From contig NZ_FUZZ01000002.1 in assembly GCF_900168065.1 (NCBI RefSeq), forward strand, positions 620,001 to 684,000: DNA of 64,000 nucleotides, in the 5' to 3' direction. This document shows, piece after piece, positions 34,416 to 42,976 of the stretch (positions within the stretch are counted from its first letter, which is position 1; every line of letters starts with the position of its first letter). Origin of the DNA: Chitinophaga ginsengisegetis. GTDB lineage: Bacteria; Bacteroidota; Bacteroidia; Chitinophagales; Chitinophagaceae. The position numbers and the translations under genes were made by a program. The notes beneath the pieces are model-generated. The model was not told the DNA's origin, searched no databases, and saw only the letters and a list, made by a program, of their open reading frames with translations.

Positions 34416-35981
34416 TTACTTTACGATAACGGTATCAGATTCTACCCTTATCACACCCCCTGGATTCACTGTTCCGCCCGGATTGGCTTTGGTGGTGATC
34501 ACTACTACACCTTCCGGATGCGCTTCCCCTTTGTAAATAGTAGCTTTGCCTCCTTTGTAAACATTTACTTCTTTGATAGAAGAAGCAGGTATGTTGTTAG
34601 CTTCTTCCTGGGTAATTTTTTTGCCGTCTACCACCAGTAATACATTAGCCGGAAGCGTTTGAACACCATTACCGTTGGTATTAATACCAGTCTTGAATCC
34701 AACCACTTTAACAGCGCTGTGGTCAGTATCCGTTGCCGGTACAACCCTTACATCCTTCTTCATGGTAATCAGGATCACACCGTTCTTTGCCCGGGGACCA
34801 TAAATTGCAGTAGCTGATTTGTCTTTCAACACGCTGATAGATTCGATATTATCCGGGGAAATGCCTTCCATTGATTCCACTGGATTACCATCTACTATGT
34901 AGAGCGGGGCTTTATCCGGATCCACATCCCGAAGCCTGATTACATTCCCTTCCTTTTGCACAGGTGCCAGGGTATCTTTTATTACCCTCGGCGGCGCAGG
35001 TGGTGACTGTTTCACTTTGGGTGGCGCAGGTGGCCGCGGTGCTTTGGGCGGCGCGGGCGGAGGTGGTGGCGGTGGTACGGTATCTTTAATGATACTGCTG
35101 ATAAAAGGATTAACGGAAGGCGCCTTTGTGTAGTTGAGCGACAAAACGGTTCCCCCTACCAGTAGTCCTAATACCAGGTAACGCGCCATTTGATAACGTG
35201 ATGACTTTTTGCTGTTCATCATGATGATCCTGTTTTTTAGATGTGAGAAATTGAAATTGTTTGCGATGGCCGTCGCATATGGGATCCCACTTACTTTAAT
35301 TAAATTGTATTGATAGGCGGTTTTATCCACGCCATGCTTTAGCAGGTACCTGTCTGTTATAAACTCCAGGTTTTCACGGATGGCTGTTTTCATGAGCCAT
35401 GCGCCGGGATTGAACCAGTAAAAAATGTTGTTGAGTTCTCCCAATACCACATCCACACTGTGCCATTGCTGTACATGCACTTTTTCATGACGCAGTATAG
35501 CCGGCAGCTCCTCCGGCTGATGCAGCACAGGATTGATATAAATATTCCGGAAGAAAGAAAAAGGATTCACGGGTTGCTGCAGCACCTGTACAGGGATATC
35601 GGCTATTTCCCTGCGCTGCGAGCTCCGGTGTATCTTCCATAACGACAATAACTGGAAACAAAAACGTATAGCCATTACAGATACACCTGTCCAGAAGATA
35701 TACACCAGCAATGTCCAGATGGTAAACACCGGTGCAGGCGCCTGCCAGCCGGCAAGATCCGGCACATAGGTCATCACGTTATCCGCCAGCACCTCATGCC
35801 TGTTTACAAACGCATCAATGGGAATTAAGGGAAACAAGGATGAAAAAGCAATACCGGTAAGCAGGAACAACCGGTTCCCGGTATAAAAGGTAAGCCTGCG
35901 CAAACCAAAGCGGTAAGCGAGAAAAAATAACGTAAGCGCGATATTTGCCTTTAAGAGGTATATTAAAATAGCAGGTACCAT
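34416..35981 (-). CDS. M56 (BlaR1-like) membrane metallopeptidase with TonB-plug-like C-terminal repeats
   Basis: A 521-residue protein. Transmembrane helices lie near 5-24, 35-52, 86-112 and 265-285. The zinc motif is His165-Glu-Lys-Val-His169 in AILRHEKVHVQQWHS, as in BlaR1/MecR1 peptidases. A Pro-rich stretch (about 300-340) follows, then two tandem plug-like units (APLYIVDGNPVESMEG to GVILITMKK, and LLVVDGKKITQEEAN to GVVVITTKA) that resemble the plug domain of TonB-dependent receptors. BlaR1-like proteins sense a signal and cleave a BlaI repressor. The BlaI gene lies directly upstream (13-bp gap). The plug-like tail may act as the periplasmic sensor (inference). Confidence 0.85.
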   Translation of the reverse strand: MVPAILIYLLKANIALTLFFLAYRFGLRRLTFYTGNRLFLLTGIAFSSLFPLIPIDAFVNRHEVLADNVMTYVPDLAGWQAPAPVFTIWTLLVYIFWTGVSVMAIRFCFQLLSLWKIHRSSQRREIADIPVQVLQQPVNPFSFFRNIYINPVLHQPEELPAILRHEKVHVQQWHSVDVVLGELNNIFYWFNPGAWLMKTAIRENLEFITDRYLLKHGVDKTAYQYNLIKVSGIPYATAIANNFNFSHLKNRIIMMNSKKSSRYQMARYLVLGLLVGGTVLSLNYTKAPSVNPFISSIIKDTVPPPPPPPAPPKAPRPPAPPKVKQSPPAPPRVIKDTLAPVQKEGNVIRLRDVDPDKAPLYIVDGNPVESMEGISPDNIESISVLKDKSATAIYGPRAKNGVILITMKKDVRVVPATDTDHSAVKVVGFKTGINTNGNGVQTLPANVLLVVDGKKITQEEANNIPASSIKEVNVYKGGKATIYKGEAHPEGVVVITTKANPGGTVNPGGVIRVESDTVIVK

Positions 35982-35994
35982 AGCCGTAATTTTA

Positions 35995-36354
35995 TTATTT
36001 ACCTTTTTCTATCATGTTGATAATTTCCTTTAACTCAGCTGGACTGATCTTTTTCTCTTTGGCGAAAAAAGACACCAGCTCTTTATACGAGTTCTCGAAA
36101 TAGTCTTTCACAAAGCCATTCATAAACTTCTGTTTATAAGCTGCTTCTTCCATAACAGGCGTGTATTCATATACGTTACCCACCTTCCTGCTTTCCACAA
36201 ATCCTTTTTTCTCCAGGTTCTTGATGGTGGAAGCTAATGTAGTATATGGGGGCGCCGGAGCGCTGTGCGCTTCCAGGAAGTCTTTCACAAAACCTTTCCC
36301 TACTTTCCAGATAGCCAGCATGGCCGTTTCTTCTTGCTGGGTCAGTTTTTCCAT
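35995..36354 (-). CDS. BlaI/MecI/CopY-family repressor
   Basis: A protein of about 119 residues starting MEKLTQQEETAMLAIWKVG. The winged-helix domain includes TTLASTIKNLEKKGFVESRKVGN, as in BlaI/MecI. The C-terminal half (residues 62-119) is the dimerisation region that the partner protease cleaves. The start at 36354 is chosen because earlier codons would run into the operator. It is followed by the M56 protease gene. A 21-bp palindrome in the promoter upstream is the probable binding site, so the pair should regulate itself. Confidence 0.87.
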   Translation of the reverse strand: MEKLTQQEETAMLAIWKVGKGFVKDFLEAHSAPAPPYTTLASTIKNLEKKGFVESRKVGNVYEYTPVMEEAAYKQKFMNGFVKDYFENSYKELVSFFAKEKKISPAELKEIINMIEKGK

Positions 36355-36387
36355 AGCAATGAATATTTTTGAATTACGATTCTTTCG

Positions 36388-36418
36388 TAAATCTACGAAA
36401 GTTTCGTAGATAAACAAA
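36388..36418 (-). promoter_or_regulatory. blaI promoter
   Basis: On the minus strand TTTG (36418-36415), 19 nt, then TAGATTTA (36395-36388) match the Bacteroidota promoter with one change in the -7 element. The repressor palindrome lies inside the spacer. Confidence 0.65.
36391..36411. promoter_or_regulatory. Palindromic operator for the BlaI-type repressor
   Basis: A perfect 21-bp palindrome with core CTACGAAA-G-TTTCGTAG. A further half-site TTTCGTA lies at 36383-36389, forming a second overlapping inverted repeat with 36394-36400. It covers the spacer between the -33 and -7 elements, where bound repressor would exclude RNA polymerase. Location and symmetry support a BlaI site; the half-site is not the classic TACA/TGTA. 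Confidence 0.75.
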
Positions 36419-36467
36419 TATTTTTTCAGAAAGATGATTTCAGCGGGCAGGATTGTTAAAAAAGAAA

Positions 36468-36497
36468 GAGGTGCAAAGGATGGAACCTTTGCACCTC
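36468..36497 (-). terminator. Intrinsic terminator downstream of the first TlpA-like gene
   Basis: A 12-bp perfect stem (36468-36479 with 36486-36497) surrounds a 6-nt loop and is followed by a T-rich tail on the minus strand. It lies 28 nt past the stop at 36525. Confidence 0.85.
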
Positions 36498-36524
36498 TTA
36501 ATATATTTCTCCCGGAGGAAATTA

Positions 36525-37664
36525 TTATTTCAATATCTCTTCCAGCTTGGAGGCCAGTTCATCACCACGCAGGTTTTTGGCTACGATCTTTCCTTTAGGA
36601 TCGATCAATACATTCTGCGGGATGGCGCGAACGCCGTAAAGGTCTGCTGCTGCATTCTTCCAGCCTTTCAGATCAGATACATGCGTCCAGGTGAGCTTGT
36701 CTGCATCAACAGCCGCCAGCCACTTGTCTTTTTTGTCATCCAGGGAAACGCCGAGGATTTCAAAGCCTTTGGATTTGAATTTATCATATGCTTTTACCAC
36801 GTTAGGGTTTTCTGCACGGCAGGGGCCGCACCAGCTGGCCCAGAAATCAACCAGTACATATTTACCGCGGAAAGACGACAGGCTGATATCTTTACCACTG
36901 GCATCTGCCTGGGCAAATTCAATGGCAGGCTGACCAACAGCCGTTTTACGGGCAGATTCGAGACGTTTGGAGAATTCCTTACCGGAAGGTGAATTCTTTG
37001 CTTCCTTGCTTAATTTCTTGAACAGCGGTGTAACTTCAGCTGGTTTTATATCATAACCGGCTACCTGGTTTAACAGGAACATCGCAATCGGAGAGTTGGT
37101 GTTTTTAGAAAGAAAATCGTTCTCGATCTTTTTCTCTTCTACGTCTAACGCGTCATATTCTGCTTCCAGTTTCTTAATCCCTTCTTCGTCTTTATTCTTT
37201 GCCAGTTCGCGGTATTGTTTCTGCAAAGCAGCGCTTTTCTCATTTACATCTTTCAGCAGCTCATTCAGATTTTTATAATCGTCATTTGCTTTAGAACCGG
37301 TAACAGTAGCTTTGCTGATAGAATCAGTAGTGCTGATAGTGATAACGCCTTTGTCCAGGAAAACCGCCAGCATATCACGTCCCATCGACATTGGTTTTTC
37401 TGTGCCTTTCTGCACCAGCATCAGGCTGGCCAAACCAGCTTCTTCCAGGGTGCCGTTAAAGGTAAATTTACCGTCTTTGATCTGCGCACTATCCATGAAG
37501 TTCTCACCGCCCTTACGCATCCGGAGGTAAACAGTAGCAGGATTCTGCTGTTGGGAAACAGTTCCCTGTATAGTATATGGTTTGCCTGCAGCCGCGCCTT
37601 TCTTATCCTGGGCAAACATCAGCGCCGGCACTAAAAGGGCAACACCTATAATCGCTTTTTTCAT
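36525..37664 (-). CDS. TlpA-like thiol:disulfide protein with DUF4369 domain
   Basis: A protein of about 379 residues starting MKKAIIGVALLVPALMFAQ, a signal peptide. The N-terminal DUF4369-like beta domain (about 25-130: GTVSQQQNPATVYLRM, DGKFTFNGTLEEAG) is followed by a Lys/Glu-rich helical region (150-230). The C-terminal AhpC/TlpA thioredoxin domain has WASWCGPCRAENP near 275. It would act in the periplasm as a disulfide reductase or in cytochrome maturation. The ATG at 37664 begins the signal peptide. A paralogue follows upstream at 37735, so this is a tandem duplicate. Confidence 0.87.
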   Translation of the reverse strand: MKKAIIGVALLVPALMFAQDKKGAAAGKPYTIQGTVSQQQNPATVYLRMRKGGENFMDSAQIKDGKFTFNGTLEEAGLASLMLVQKGTEKPMSMGRDMLAVFLDKGVITISTTDSISKATVTGSKANDDYKNLNELLKDVNEKSAALQKQYRELAKNKDEEGIKKLEAEYDALDVEEKKIENDFLSKNTNSPIAMFLLNQVAGYDIKPAEVTPLFKKLSKEAKNSPSGKEFSKRLESARKTAVGQPAIEFAQADASGKDISLSSFRGKYVLVDFWASWCGPCRAENPNVVKAYDKFKSKGFEILGVSLDDKKDKWLAAVDADKLTWTHVSDLKGWKNAAADLYGVRAIPQNVLIDPKGKIVAKNLRGDELASKLEEILK

Positions 37665-37734
37665 TGGTTTTTGTTTTACGAATAACAAATTTGTAAAATC
37701 CGCCGGTCATTAACAACCTGATTTTGATAAGCGG

Positions 37735-38817
37735 CTATTTTAGCAACTGCTCCAGCTTTGCCTCCAGCTCTTCCCCACGCAGATTGCGGGCAATAATTTT
37801 CCCGGCGGGATCTACGAGGAAGTTGGTAGGAATAGACTGAACGCCATACTGCACGGCTACTTCATTGCCCCAGCCACGCAAATCAGATACCTGGGTCCAG
37901 GCCAATCCGTCCTGGTCAATAGCCCGCAACCAGCGGTCCCGGTTATCATCCAGCGAAACGCCCAGAATGGTGAAGTTTTTATCCTTGAACCTGTTATAAG
38001 CCTTTACTACATTAGGATTCTCCTGGCGGCACGGACCACACCAGCTCGCCCAGAAATCAACCAGTACATACTTGCCACGGAAAGATGATAATTTTACCGG
38101 CTTCCCTTTGGTATCCTCCTGCGAAAAATCGTCTGCAGCCACATTCAACACATTCGCTTTCAGACTTTTTACATAGGCGGTTACACTCTGCCCGTACTGG
38201 CTTTCCTGCACCGACTTATCCAGTGATTCAAACAATTGCCTGAACTCTTCGGGCTCCAGCCTGCTGCGCAGTTCGTTCATCATCAGCCAGATACTGGCAA
38301 TACTCTTCGGATGCGAGGTAATAAACTGTTTACCGGTATTCACCACTTCCCGGCTGAAAGTTTCCGCTTTCTTACGGAAGGCATTCTTTCCCGGCTCGTC
38401 TTCAGGATTGATCTGTTTTGCTTCCTCATTCAGCTCCTGCGCCTGTTTGATCAATGGCTCAAATGCTTTCTGGTACTCCTGCATCGCCAGCGTATTCTCA
38501 TTTCCCTTTACGGAAGTAGCAATGGGATAAGTAGCCACAGAAGTAGTAACCTGAACCGGCTCGTTCCCTGTTACAAACAACAACGGGTAATTTACGTCCT
38601 GCAATATCAAAGCATACACCGCAGGCTCCTTACCACCTTTCACACGGAAGCTGAACTGCTCATTCTTTATCACTGCCGAATCATCCGGGTTATTATCCTG
38701 GTCGTTAAAAAGATAAATGGTTTTGCCGTTGCCTCCCCTCACAATGCCCGACACCTGCTGGGCATTCGCACCTGCGAAAACCAACACCGCAGCGGCTAAC
38801 AGGAAAATCTGTTTCAT
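37735..38817 (-). CDS. TlpA-like thiol:disulfide protein with DUF4369-like domain (paralogue)
   Basis: A 360-residue exported protein; the signal peptide ends FAGANAQ near residue 19. It has the same layout as the neighbour at 36525: an N-terminal DUF4369-like domain (VSGIVRGGNGKTIYLFN), a helical middle (FEPLIKQAQELNEEAKQ) and a C-terminal TlpA domain with WASWCGPCRQENP near 255. The active-site stretch and C-terminus (DPxGKIxARNLRGEELEAKLEQLLK) are nearly the same as in the neighbour, indicating tandem duplication with divergence of the N-terminal half. Co-transcription with the downstream copy is likely. Confidence 0.86.
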   Translation of the reverse strand: MKQIFLLAAAVLVFAGANAQQVSGIVRGGNGKTIYLFNDQDNNPDDSAVIKNEQFSFRVKGGKEPAVYALILQDVNYPLLFVTGNEPVQVTTSVATYPIATSVKGNENTLAMQEYQKAFEPLIKQAQELNEEAKQINPEDEPGKNAFRKKAETFSREVVNTGKQFITSHPKSIASIWLMMNELRSRLEPEEFRQLFESLDKSVQESQYGQSVTAYVKSLKANVLNVAADDFSQEDTKGKPVKLSSFRGKYVLVDFWASWCGPCRQENPNVVKAYNRFKDKNFTILGVSLDDNRDRWLRAIDQDGLAWTQVSDLRGWGNEVAVQYGVQSIPTNFLVDPAGKIIARNLRGEELEAKLEQLLK

Positions 38818-38896
38818 TAAGAATTATTTTAATTAGTTAGTGGGGTGTAATATACGAAGAGATTTTTTTATGGAGATGGCTGCCGGCTTCGCCGGC

Positions 38897-39057
38897 TTTT
38901 AAATTGTCTTGCCCAGGATTAAACTGATTAAACTGATTTCGCTGATTTGATTTTGTTCATGAGTGGGCTTATAAGTTAGTTATCAACCCCTAATAAATAA
39001 AAATAAAATCAGCGAAATCAGTTTAATCAGTTTAATCCCGGGCAAGACAATTTAAAA
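38897..39057. repeat. Long imperfect inverted repeat (about 57-bp arms)
   Basis: The left arm 38897-38953 and right arm 39002-39057 are reverse complements with only one mismatch (38915) and one near the inner end (38949). They are separated by a 48-bp AT-rich spacer. The arms contain the phrase GATTAAACTGATTAAAC. This looks like a dispersed intergenic repeat or MITE-like element rather than a simple terminator, but it also forms a strong hairpin at the end of the hisIE transcript. A short hairpin GCCGGC-TTC-GCCGGC precedes it at 38882-38896. Confidence 0.8.
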
Positions 39058-39065
39058 ACAGATGG

Positions 39066-39659
39066 TTATTTATGCCGCTGTTTTAACACCGATATAACAT
39101 CTGACAGCTGGAAACCCTTTGCCTGAAGAAGGATCAGGTAATGGAACAGCAGGTCAGCAGATTCGTTGAGGAACAACTCATCGTTATTGTCTTTGGCTTC
39201 AATCACTACTTCTACAGCTTCCTCTCCTACTTTCTGCGCAATTTTGTTGATGCCTTTGGCAAAAAGACTGGCAGTATAAGATTTATCGGAAGGATTGTTT
39301 TTCCGGTCGGTAATGATGTTTTCCAGGGTGGAAAGAAAGTTGTTGTCTACATTCTTTTCATCCCAACAGGTATCAGCGCCGGTATGGCATACCGGGCCTA
39401 CAGGACTGGCTTTAATGAGAATCGTATCCTGGTCGCAATCTACCATCAGGTCTTTTACCATCAGGAAATTACCACTCTCCTCTCCCTTTGTCCACAAACG
39501 GTTTTTTGAGCGGCTGAAAAAAGTCACCTTGCCATCCAAAACGGTTTTCTCCAGCGACTCCCGGTTCATATAACCGAGCATCAGCACCTTATTGGTGATG
39601 GCGTCCTGTATAATGGCCGGTACCAGGCCATCGGGCGACTTTTGAAAATCTATCTGCAT
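39066..39659 (-). CDS. hisIE: Bifunctional phosphoribosyl-AMP cyclohydrolase/phosphoribosyl-ATP pyrophosphatase
   Basis: A 197-residue fusion. The N-terminal HisI domain (1 to about 105) has TKGEESGNFLMVKDLMVDCD and the zinc site GPVCHTGADTCW. The C-terminal HisE domain (about 112-197) has KINKIAQKVGEEAVEVVIEA. It catalyses steps 2 and 3 of histidine synthesis. It is the last gene of the interleaved his-trp-his block and lies 23 bp after hisF. A long inverted repeat follows. Confidence 0.93.
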   Translation of the reverse strand: MQIDFQKSPDGLVPAIIQDAITNKVLMLGYMNRESLEKTVLDGKVTFFSRSKNRLWTKGEESGNFLMVKDLMVDCDQDTILIKASPVGPVCHTGADTCWDEKNVDNNFLSTLENIITDRKNNPSDKSYTASLFAKGINKIAQKVGEEAVEVVIEAKDNNDELFLNESADLLFHYLILLQAKGFQLSDVISVLKQRHK

Positions 39660-39682
39660 TGTTTACTTGTTTCAGGTATCAC

Positions 39683-40438
39683 TTAAAATCTTACGTTCAC
39701 TCCTTTGTTATAAAGAAAAGTTTTGAGCGCAGGAATTTCTATTTCTTTATAGTGGAAGATGCTCGCAGCGAGTGCGGCATCTGCCTGTGCGTTTTCAAAA
39801 ACGTCGGTAAAATGCTCCATCGTACCAGCGCCGCCGGAAGCGATAACAGGTACATTCAGGTGCTGAGCCAGCTGCCCGGTAATATCCAGTGCAAAGCCTT
39901 TCTTCGTACCGTCGTTATTCATGGAGGTGAGCAATATTTCACCCGCCCCACGACCCACTGCTTCTTTTGCCCAGTCGAATGCTTTTACATCCGTTTTCAC
40001 GCGGCCGCCATTCAGGTATACGTACCAGTCGCCGTCCTCAAAGCGGGTATCAATAGCCAGTACAATACACTGACTGCCAAATTCGCGGGCCAGCCTGTCT
40101 ACCAGCGCCGGATCCTTAAAAGCAGAGGTATTCACCGAAATCTTATCTGCACCGGATTGCAGCAGTACGTAAACATCTTCTACAGAAGAAATACCGCCAC
40201 CAACAGTAAACGGAATATTCACATGACGGGCTATGTTTGTTACCAGTTCCGCCAGCGTTTTTCTCCGTTCATTCGTTGCCGTTATATCCAGGAACACCAG
40301 TTCATCTGCTCCCTGTGAAGCATATAAAGCACCCAGTTCCACGGGATCGCCGGCATCGCGGATATTTTCAAAATTGATGCCCTTCACGGTACGGCCGTCT
40401 TTGATATCCAGGCATGGTATGATGCGTTTGGTCAACAT
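39683..40438 (-). CDS. hisF: Imidazole glycerol phosphate synthase, cyclase subunit
   Basis: A 251-residue (beta/alpha)8 barrel. The catalytic Asp11 is in CLDIKDGRTVKG and the second catalytic Asp in CIVLAIDTRFED near 130. Phosphate-binding loops are VGGGISS and VIASGGAGT. It works with HisH to make IGP and AICAR. It lies 11 bp after the hisA fusion and before hisIE. Confidence 0.94.
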   Translation of the reverse strand: MLTKRIIPCLDIKDGRTVKGINFENIRDAGDPVELGALYASQGADELVFLDITATNERRKTLAELVTNIARHVNIPFTVGGGISSVEDVYVLLQSGADKISVNTSAFKDPALVDRLAREFGSQCIVLAIDTRFEDGDWYVYLNGGRVKTDVKAFDWAKEAVGRGAGEILLTSMNNDGTKKGFALDITGQLAQHLNVPVIASGGAGTMEHFTDVFENAQADAALAASIFHYKEIEIPALKTFLYNKGVNVRF

Positions 40439-40449
40439 GTGCTAATAGT

Positions 40450-41595
40450 TTACAGGAATGTTTTTAATGCATCCATAGAGATGTTACCTTCATAGATCGC
40501 TTTACCGATGATAGCGCCACTACAGCCAATTTCCTGCAGCGCTGCCACATCCTCAATATTGCTTACACCGCCGCTGGCCACAAAGTTAATACCCGGAAAG
40601 CGTTCTATAATTTTTTTATACAGATCAATTGACGGTCCCTGTAAAAGGCCATCCTTAGCGATATCGGTGCAAAAAATATTGGTAACGCCCCGCGCGATAT
40701 TGCTTTCGAGGAAATCGAATACAGATAACTCGGTTGTTTCCAGCCAGCCGCCTACCGCAATCTTTTCTTCCTTCACATCAGCGCCCAGGAATATTTTATC
40801 TGCCCCGTATTGCTTCACCCAGCTGAAAAAGAGTTCCGGTTGCTTCACGGCCACACTACCAATGGTAGCCAGCGCTGCGCCACTTTGGAATACAATCTCC
40901 AGGTCTTTATCTGTTTTAATACCACCTCCAAAATCCGTTACCAGACTGGTTTTCCCGGCAATGCTCTCCAGCACTTTCCAGTTTACTACCGCTCCTTTTT
41001 TGGCGCCGTCGAGGTCTACCAGGTGAAGGCGGCGAACACCGATAGCTTCAAACTCCTTCGCCACTTCCAGCGGATGTTCGTTGTATACTTTCTGCTGGTT
41101 GTAATCGCCCTGGGTAAGTCTTACGCATTTACCACCGATGATATCGATAGCAGGTATAATTTCAAATTTCTTAGTAGTCATGTTTTGCTGATCCAAAGGC
41201 AGTTCCATTCTAACAAAAGTAATTCCTCCTTTAATAAAGTAATCCCCTTTCGTTGTGTAGCCCAGCCTGTCATAAAATGTTACTGCGGTATCGCGGGCAT
41301 TACACCAGAGCAGTTTTATTTTTTCTTTTTTACAGATATCCGCCAGATGCGCCAGTATCGCTTCGCCAAAGCCTTTTCCCTGTGCAGCCTGCGCTGTAGC
41401 CAGTTTGCGGAACTGCGCACTGTCGCGGCCCAGGAAAAGGGATACCACTGTTACCAGCTGTCCCTGGTCAAAAACGCCGAAGTGTAATCCATCTACATCG
41501 TGGTCCACTTTTACAGCGTCCAGCGACTCATTGGGATACAACACATCCCTGCGGAGCTGCAGCGTATCATCTGCGCTGATTTTCCGGATATTCAT
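40450..41595 (-). CDS. hisA: GNAT acetyltransferase domain fused to HisA (phosphoribosyl-formimino isomerase)
   Basis: A 381-residue protein made of two units. Residues 1 to about 135 form a GNAT domain with the acetyl-CoA loop AQAAQGKGFGEAIL and the C-terminal NARDTAVTFYDRLGYTTKGDYF. Residues 139-381 form HisA: IIPAIDIIGGKCVRL, Asp-containing HLVDLDGAKKG, FGGGI and VASGGVSN. HisA isomerises ProFAR to PRFAR. The HisA start MTTKKFEIIP at 41181 is in frame, so the protein may be made as a fusion or HisA alone may start there. The gap to hisH is 1 bp. The function of the GNAT part is unknown. Confidence 0.88.
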   Translation of the reverse strand: MNIRKISADDTLQLRRDVLYPNESLDAVKVDHDVDGLHFGVFDQGQLVTVVSLFLGRDSAQFRKLATAQAAQGKGFGEAILAHLADICKKEKIKLLWCNARDTAVTFYDRLGYTTKGDYFIKGGITFVRMELPLDQQNMTTKKFEIIPAIDIIGGKCVRLTQGDYNQQKVYNEHPLEVAKEFEAIGVRRLHLVDLDGAKKGAVVNWKVLESIAGKTSLVTDFGGGIKTDKDLEIVFQSGAALATIGSVAVKQPELFFSWVKQYGADKIFLGADVKEEKIAVGGWLETTELSVFDFLESNIARGVTNIFCTDIAKDGLLQGPSIDLYKKIIERFPGINFVASGGVSNIEDVAALQEIGCSGAIIGKAIYEGNISMDALKTFL

Positions 41596-41596
41596 C

Positions 41597-42190
41597 TTAC
41601 AGGTTCAAAAAGTTTTCAATAATACGGGCGCCTGCTACTGCGGATTTCTCCGGGTGAAACTGTACCGCATAAAAATTATCCTTCTGCAAAGCAGCGCTGT
41701 AGTTGATCACGTAATTAGTGATGGCTACCGTATCTGCGCCGAGGGCGGCATAGTAGCTATGCACAAAATACATGTAGGAATTCTCCGGCACGTGTTCGAA
41801 CACTACACTATGTAAACCGGTGATGTTGTTCCAGCCGATCTGTGGTATTTTCAGCAGGTTTTCCACCGGCGACTGAAAACGTTTCACATCCACATCAAAT
41901 ACACCGAGGCATTTGGTATCGTTTTCTTCCGAATATTTACACAACAGCTGCATCCCCAGGCAAATGCCCAGCACCGGCTGTTTCAGGCCGGCAATCACAG
42001 CATCCAGTTTCCTTTCTTTCAGGTACTGCATCGCCGTGCTGGCTTCTCCCACTCCGGGAAAAATCACCTTGTCCGCCGACATGATCTCTTCGTGATCATC
42101 CGTAACAGTACCGTTTACGCCTAAACGCTCCAATGCGAATTGCACAGAGCGGATATTACCCGCGTTATATTTTATGATAACCGTTTTCAT
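41597..42190 (-). CDS. hisH: Imidazole glycerol phosphate synthase, glutamine amidotransferase subunit
   Basis: A 197-residue class I amidotransferase. The nucleophile Cys is in VLGICLGMQLLC near residue 77, and the His-x-Glu dyad in AVQFHPEKSA near 178. It supplies ammonia to HisF. It starts 4 bp after trpA ends, so the last his genes are read with the trp operon. Confidence 0.94.
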   Translation of the reverse strand: MKTVIIKYNAGNIRSVQFALERLGVNGTVTDDHEEIMSADKVIFPGVGEASTAMQYLKERKLDAVIAGLKQPVLGICLGMQLLCKYSEENDTKCLGVFDVDVKRFQSPVENLLKIPQIGWNNITGLHSVVFEHVPENSYMYFVHSYYAALGADTVAITNYVINYSAALQKDNFYAVQFHPEKSAVAGARIIENFLNL

Positions 42191-42194
42191 GTTA

Positions 42195-42968
42195 TTACTG
42201 AGTTATTCCCGAAATAAACGTTTTCACCGTTTCGTCAATATTTTTGCTGTGCTCAATGGCCCTGATAAAAGCAGTACCAATAATAGCACCATTGGCATAT
42301 GCAGATGCTGCCTCAAAAGTAGCTTTATCTTTTATACCAAAACCAATTAAAACCGGGTTTTTAAGCTGCAGCTGCTTCAGCCGCTCAAAATAAGCCTGCT
42401 GGTCTTTCATATCCTTGTCCTTTCCTGTAGTGGAGGAAGAAGACACCGCATAAATAAAACCTTTACTCAGACTATCTATTTTACGGATCCGTTCTTCACT
42501 GGTTTCCGGTGTTACCAGGAAAATCAGGTGCAGGTTATACTTTTCAAAAACAGGTCTGTATTCATTTTCATATTCAGCCATTGGCAGGTCCGGCACAATG
42601 ATGCCATCTATCCCTACTTCCGCACACTTTGCACAAAAGGCTTCCACACCGTAAGTTAATACCGGGTTGAAATACCCCATGAGGATAACGGGCACCTGTA
42701 TACGATCCCTGAAGCTGGTGAGTTGTTCAAACAATTTGTGAAGACTCATTCCATTCTGCAACGCTTTGGTGCTGCTGTCCTGGATCACAGGGCCATCTGC
42801 CAGCGGATCGGAGAAGGGCATGCCCAGTTCAATAAGATCCGCCCCATACTGCTGTAACGCGGTCATTACCGGCAGGGTGTCATTTAACTCTGGAAAACCA
42901 GCCGTACAATATATATTTAAAACGTTGTGCCGCTTAACGGCAAACAGTTGATCAATACGATTTTGCAT
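42195..42968 (-). CDS. trpA: Tryptophan synthase alpha subunit
   Basis: A 257-residue barrel. The catalytic Glu is in LIELGMPFSDPLADGP near residue 47 and the catalytic Asp in GIIVPDLP near 130. It cleaves indole-glycerol phosphate to indole. It lies 8 bp after trpB and 4 bp before hisH. Confidence 0.94.
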   Translation of the reverse strand: MQNRIDQLFAVKRHNVLNIYCTAGFPELNDTLPVMTALQQYGADLIELGMPFSDPLADGPVIQDSSTKALQNGMSLHKLFEQLTSFRDRIQVPVILMGYFNPVLTYGVEAFCAKCAEVGIDGIIVPDLPMAEYENEYRPVFEKYNLHLIFLVTPETSEERIRKIDSLSKGFIYAVSSSSTTGKDKDMKDQQAYFERLKQLQLKNPVLIGFGIKDKATFEAASAYANGAIIGTAFIRAIEHSKNIDETVKTFISGITQ

Positions 42969-42976
42969 AATCCATT

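Noticed and set aside
38882..38896. Hairpin GCCGGC-TTC-GCCGGC followed by TTTT on the plus strand
   Set aside because: No plus-strand gene ends here; it adjoins the long inverted repeat and may be part of that element, so it was not called a terminator on its own.
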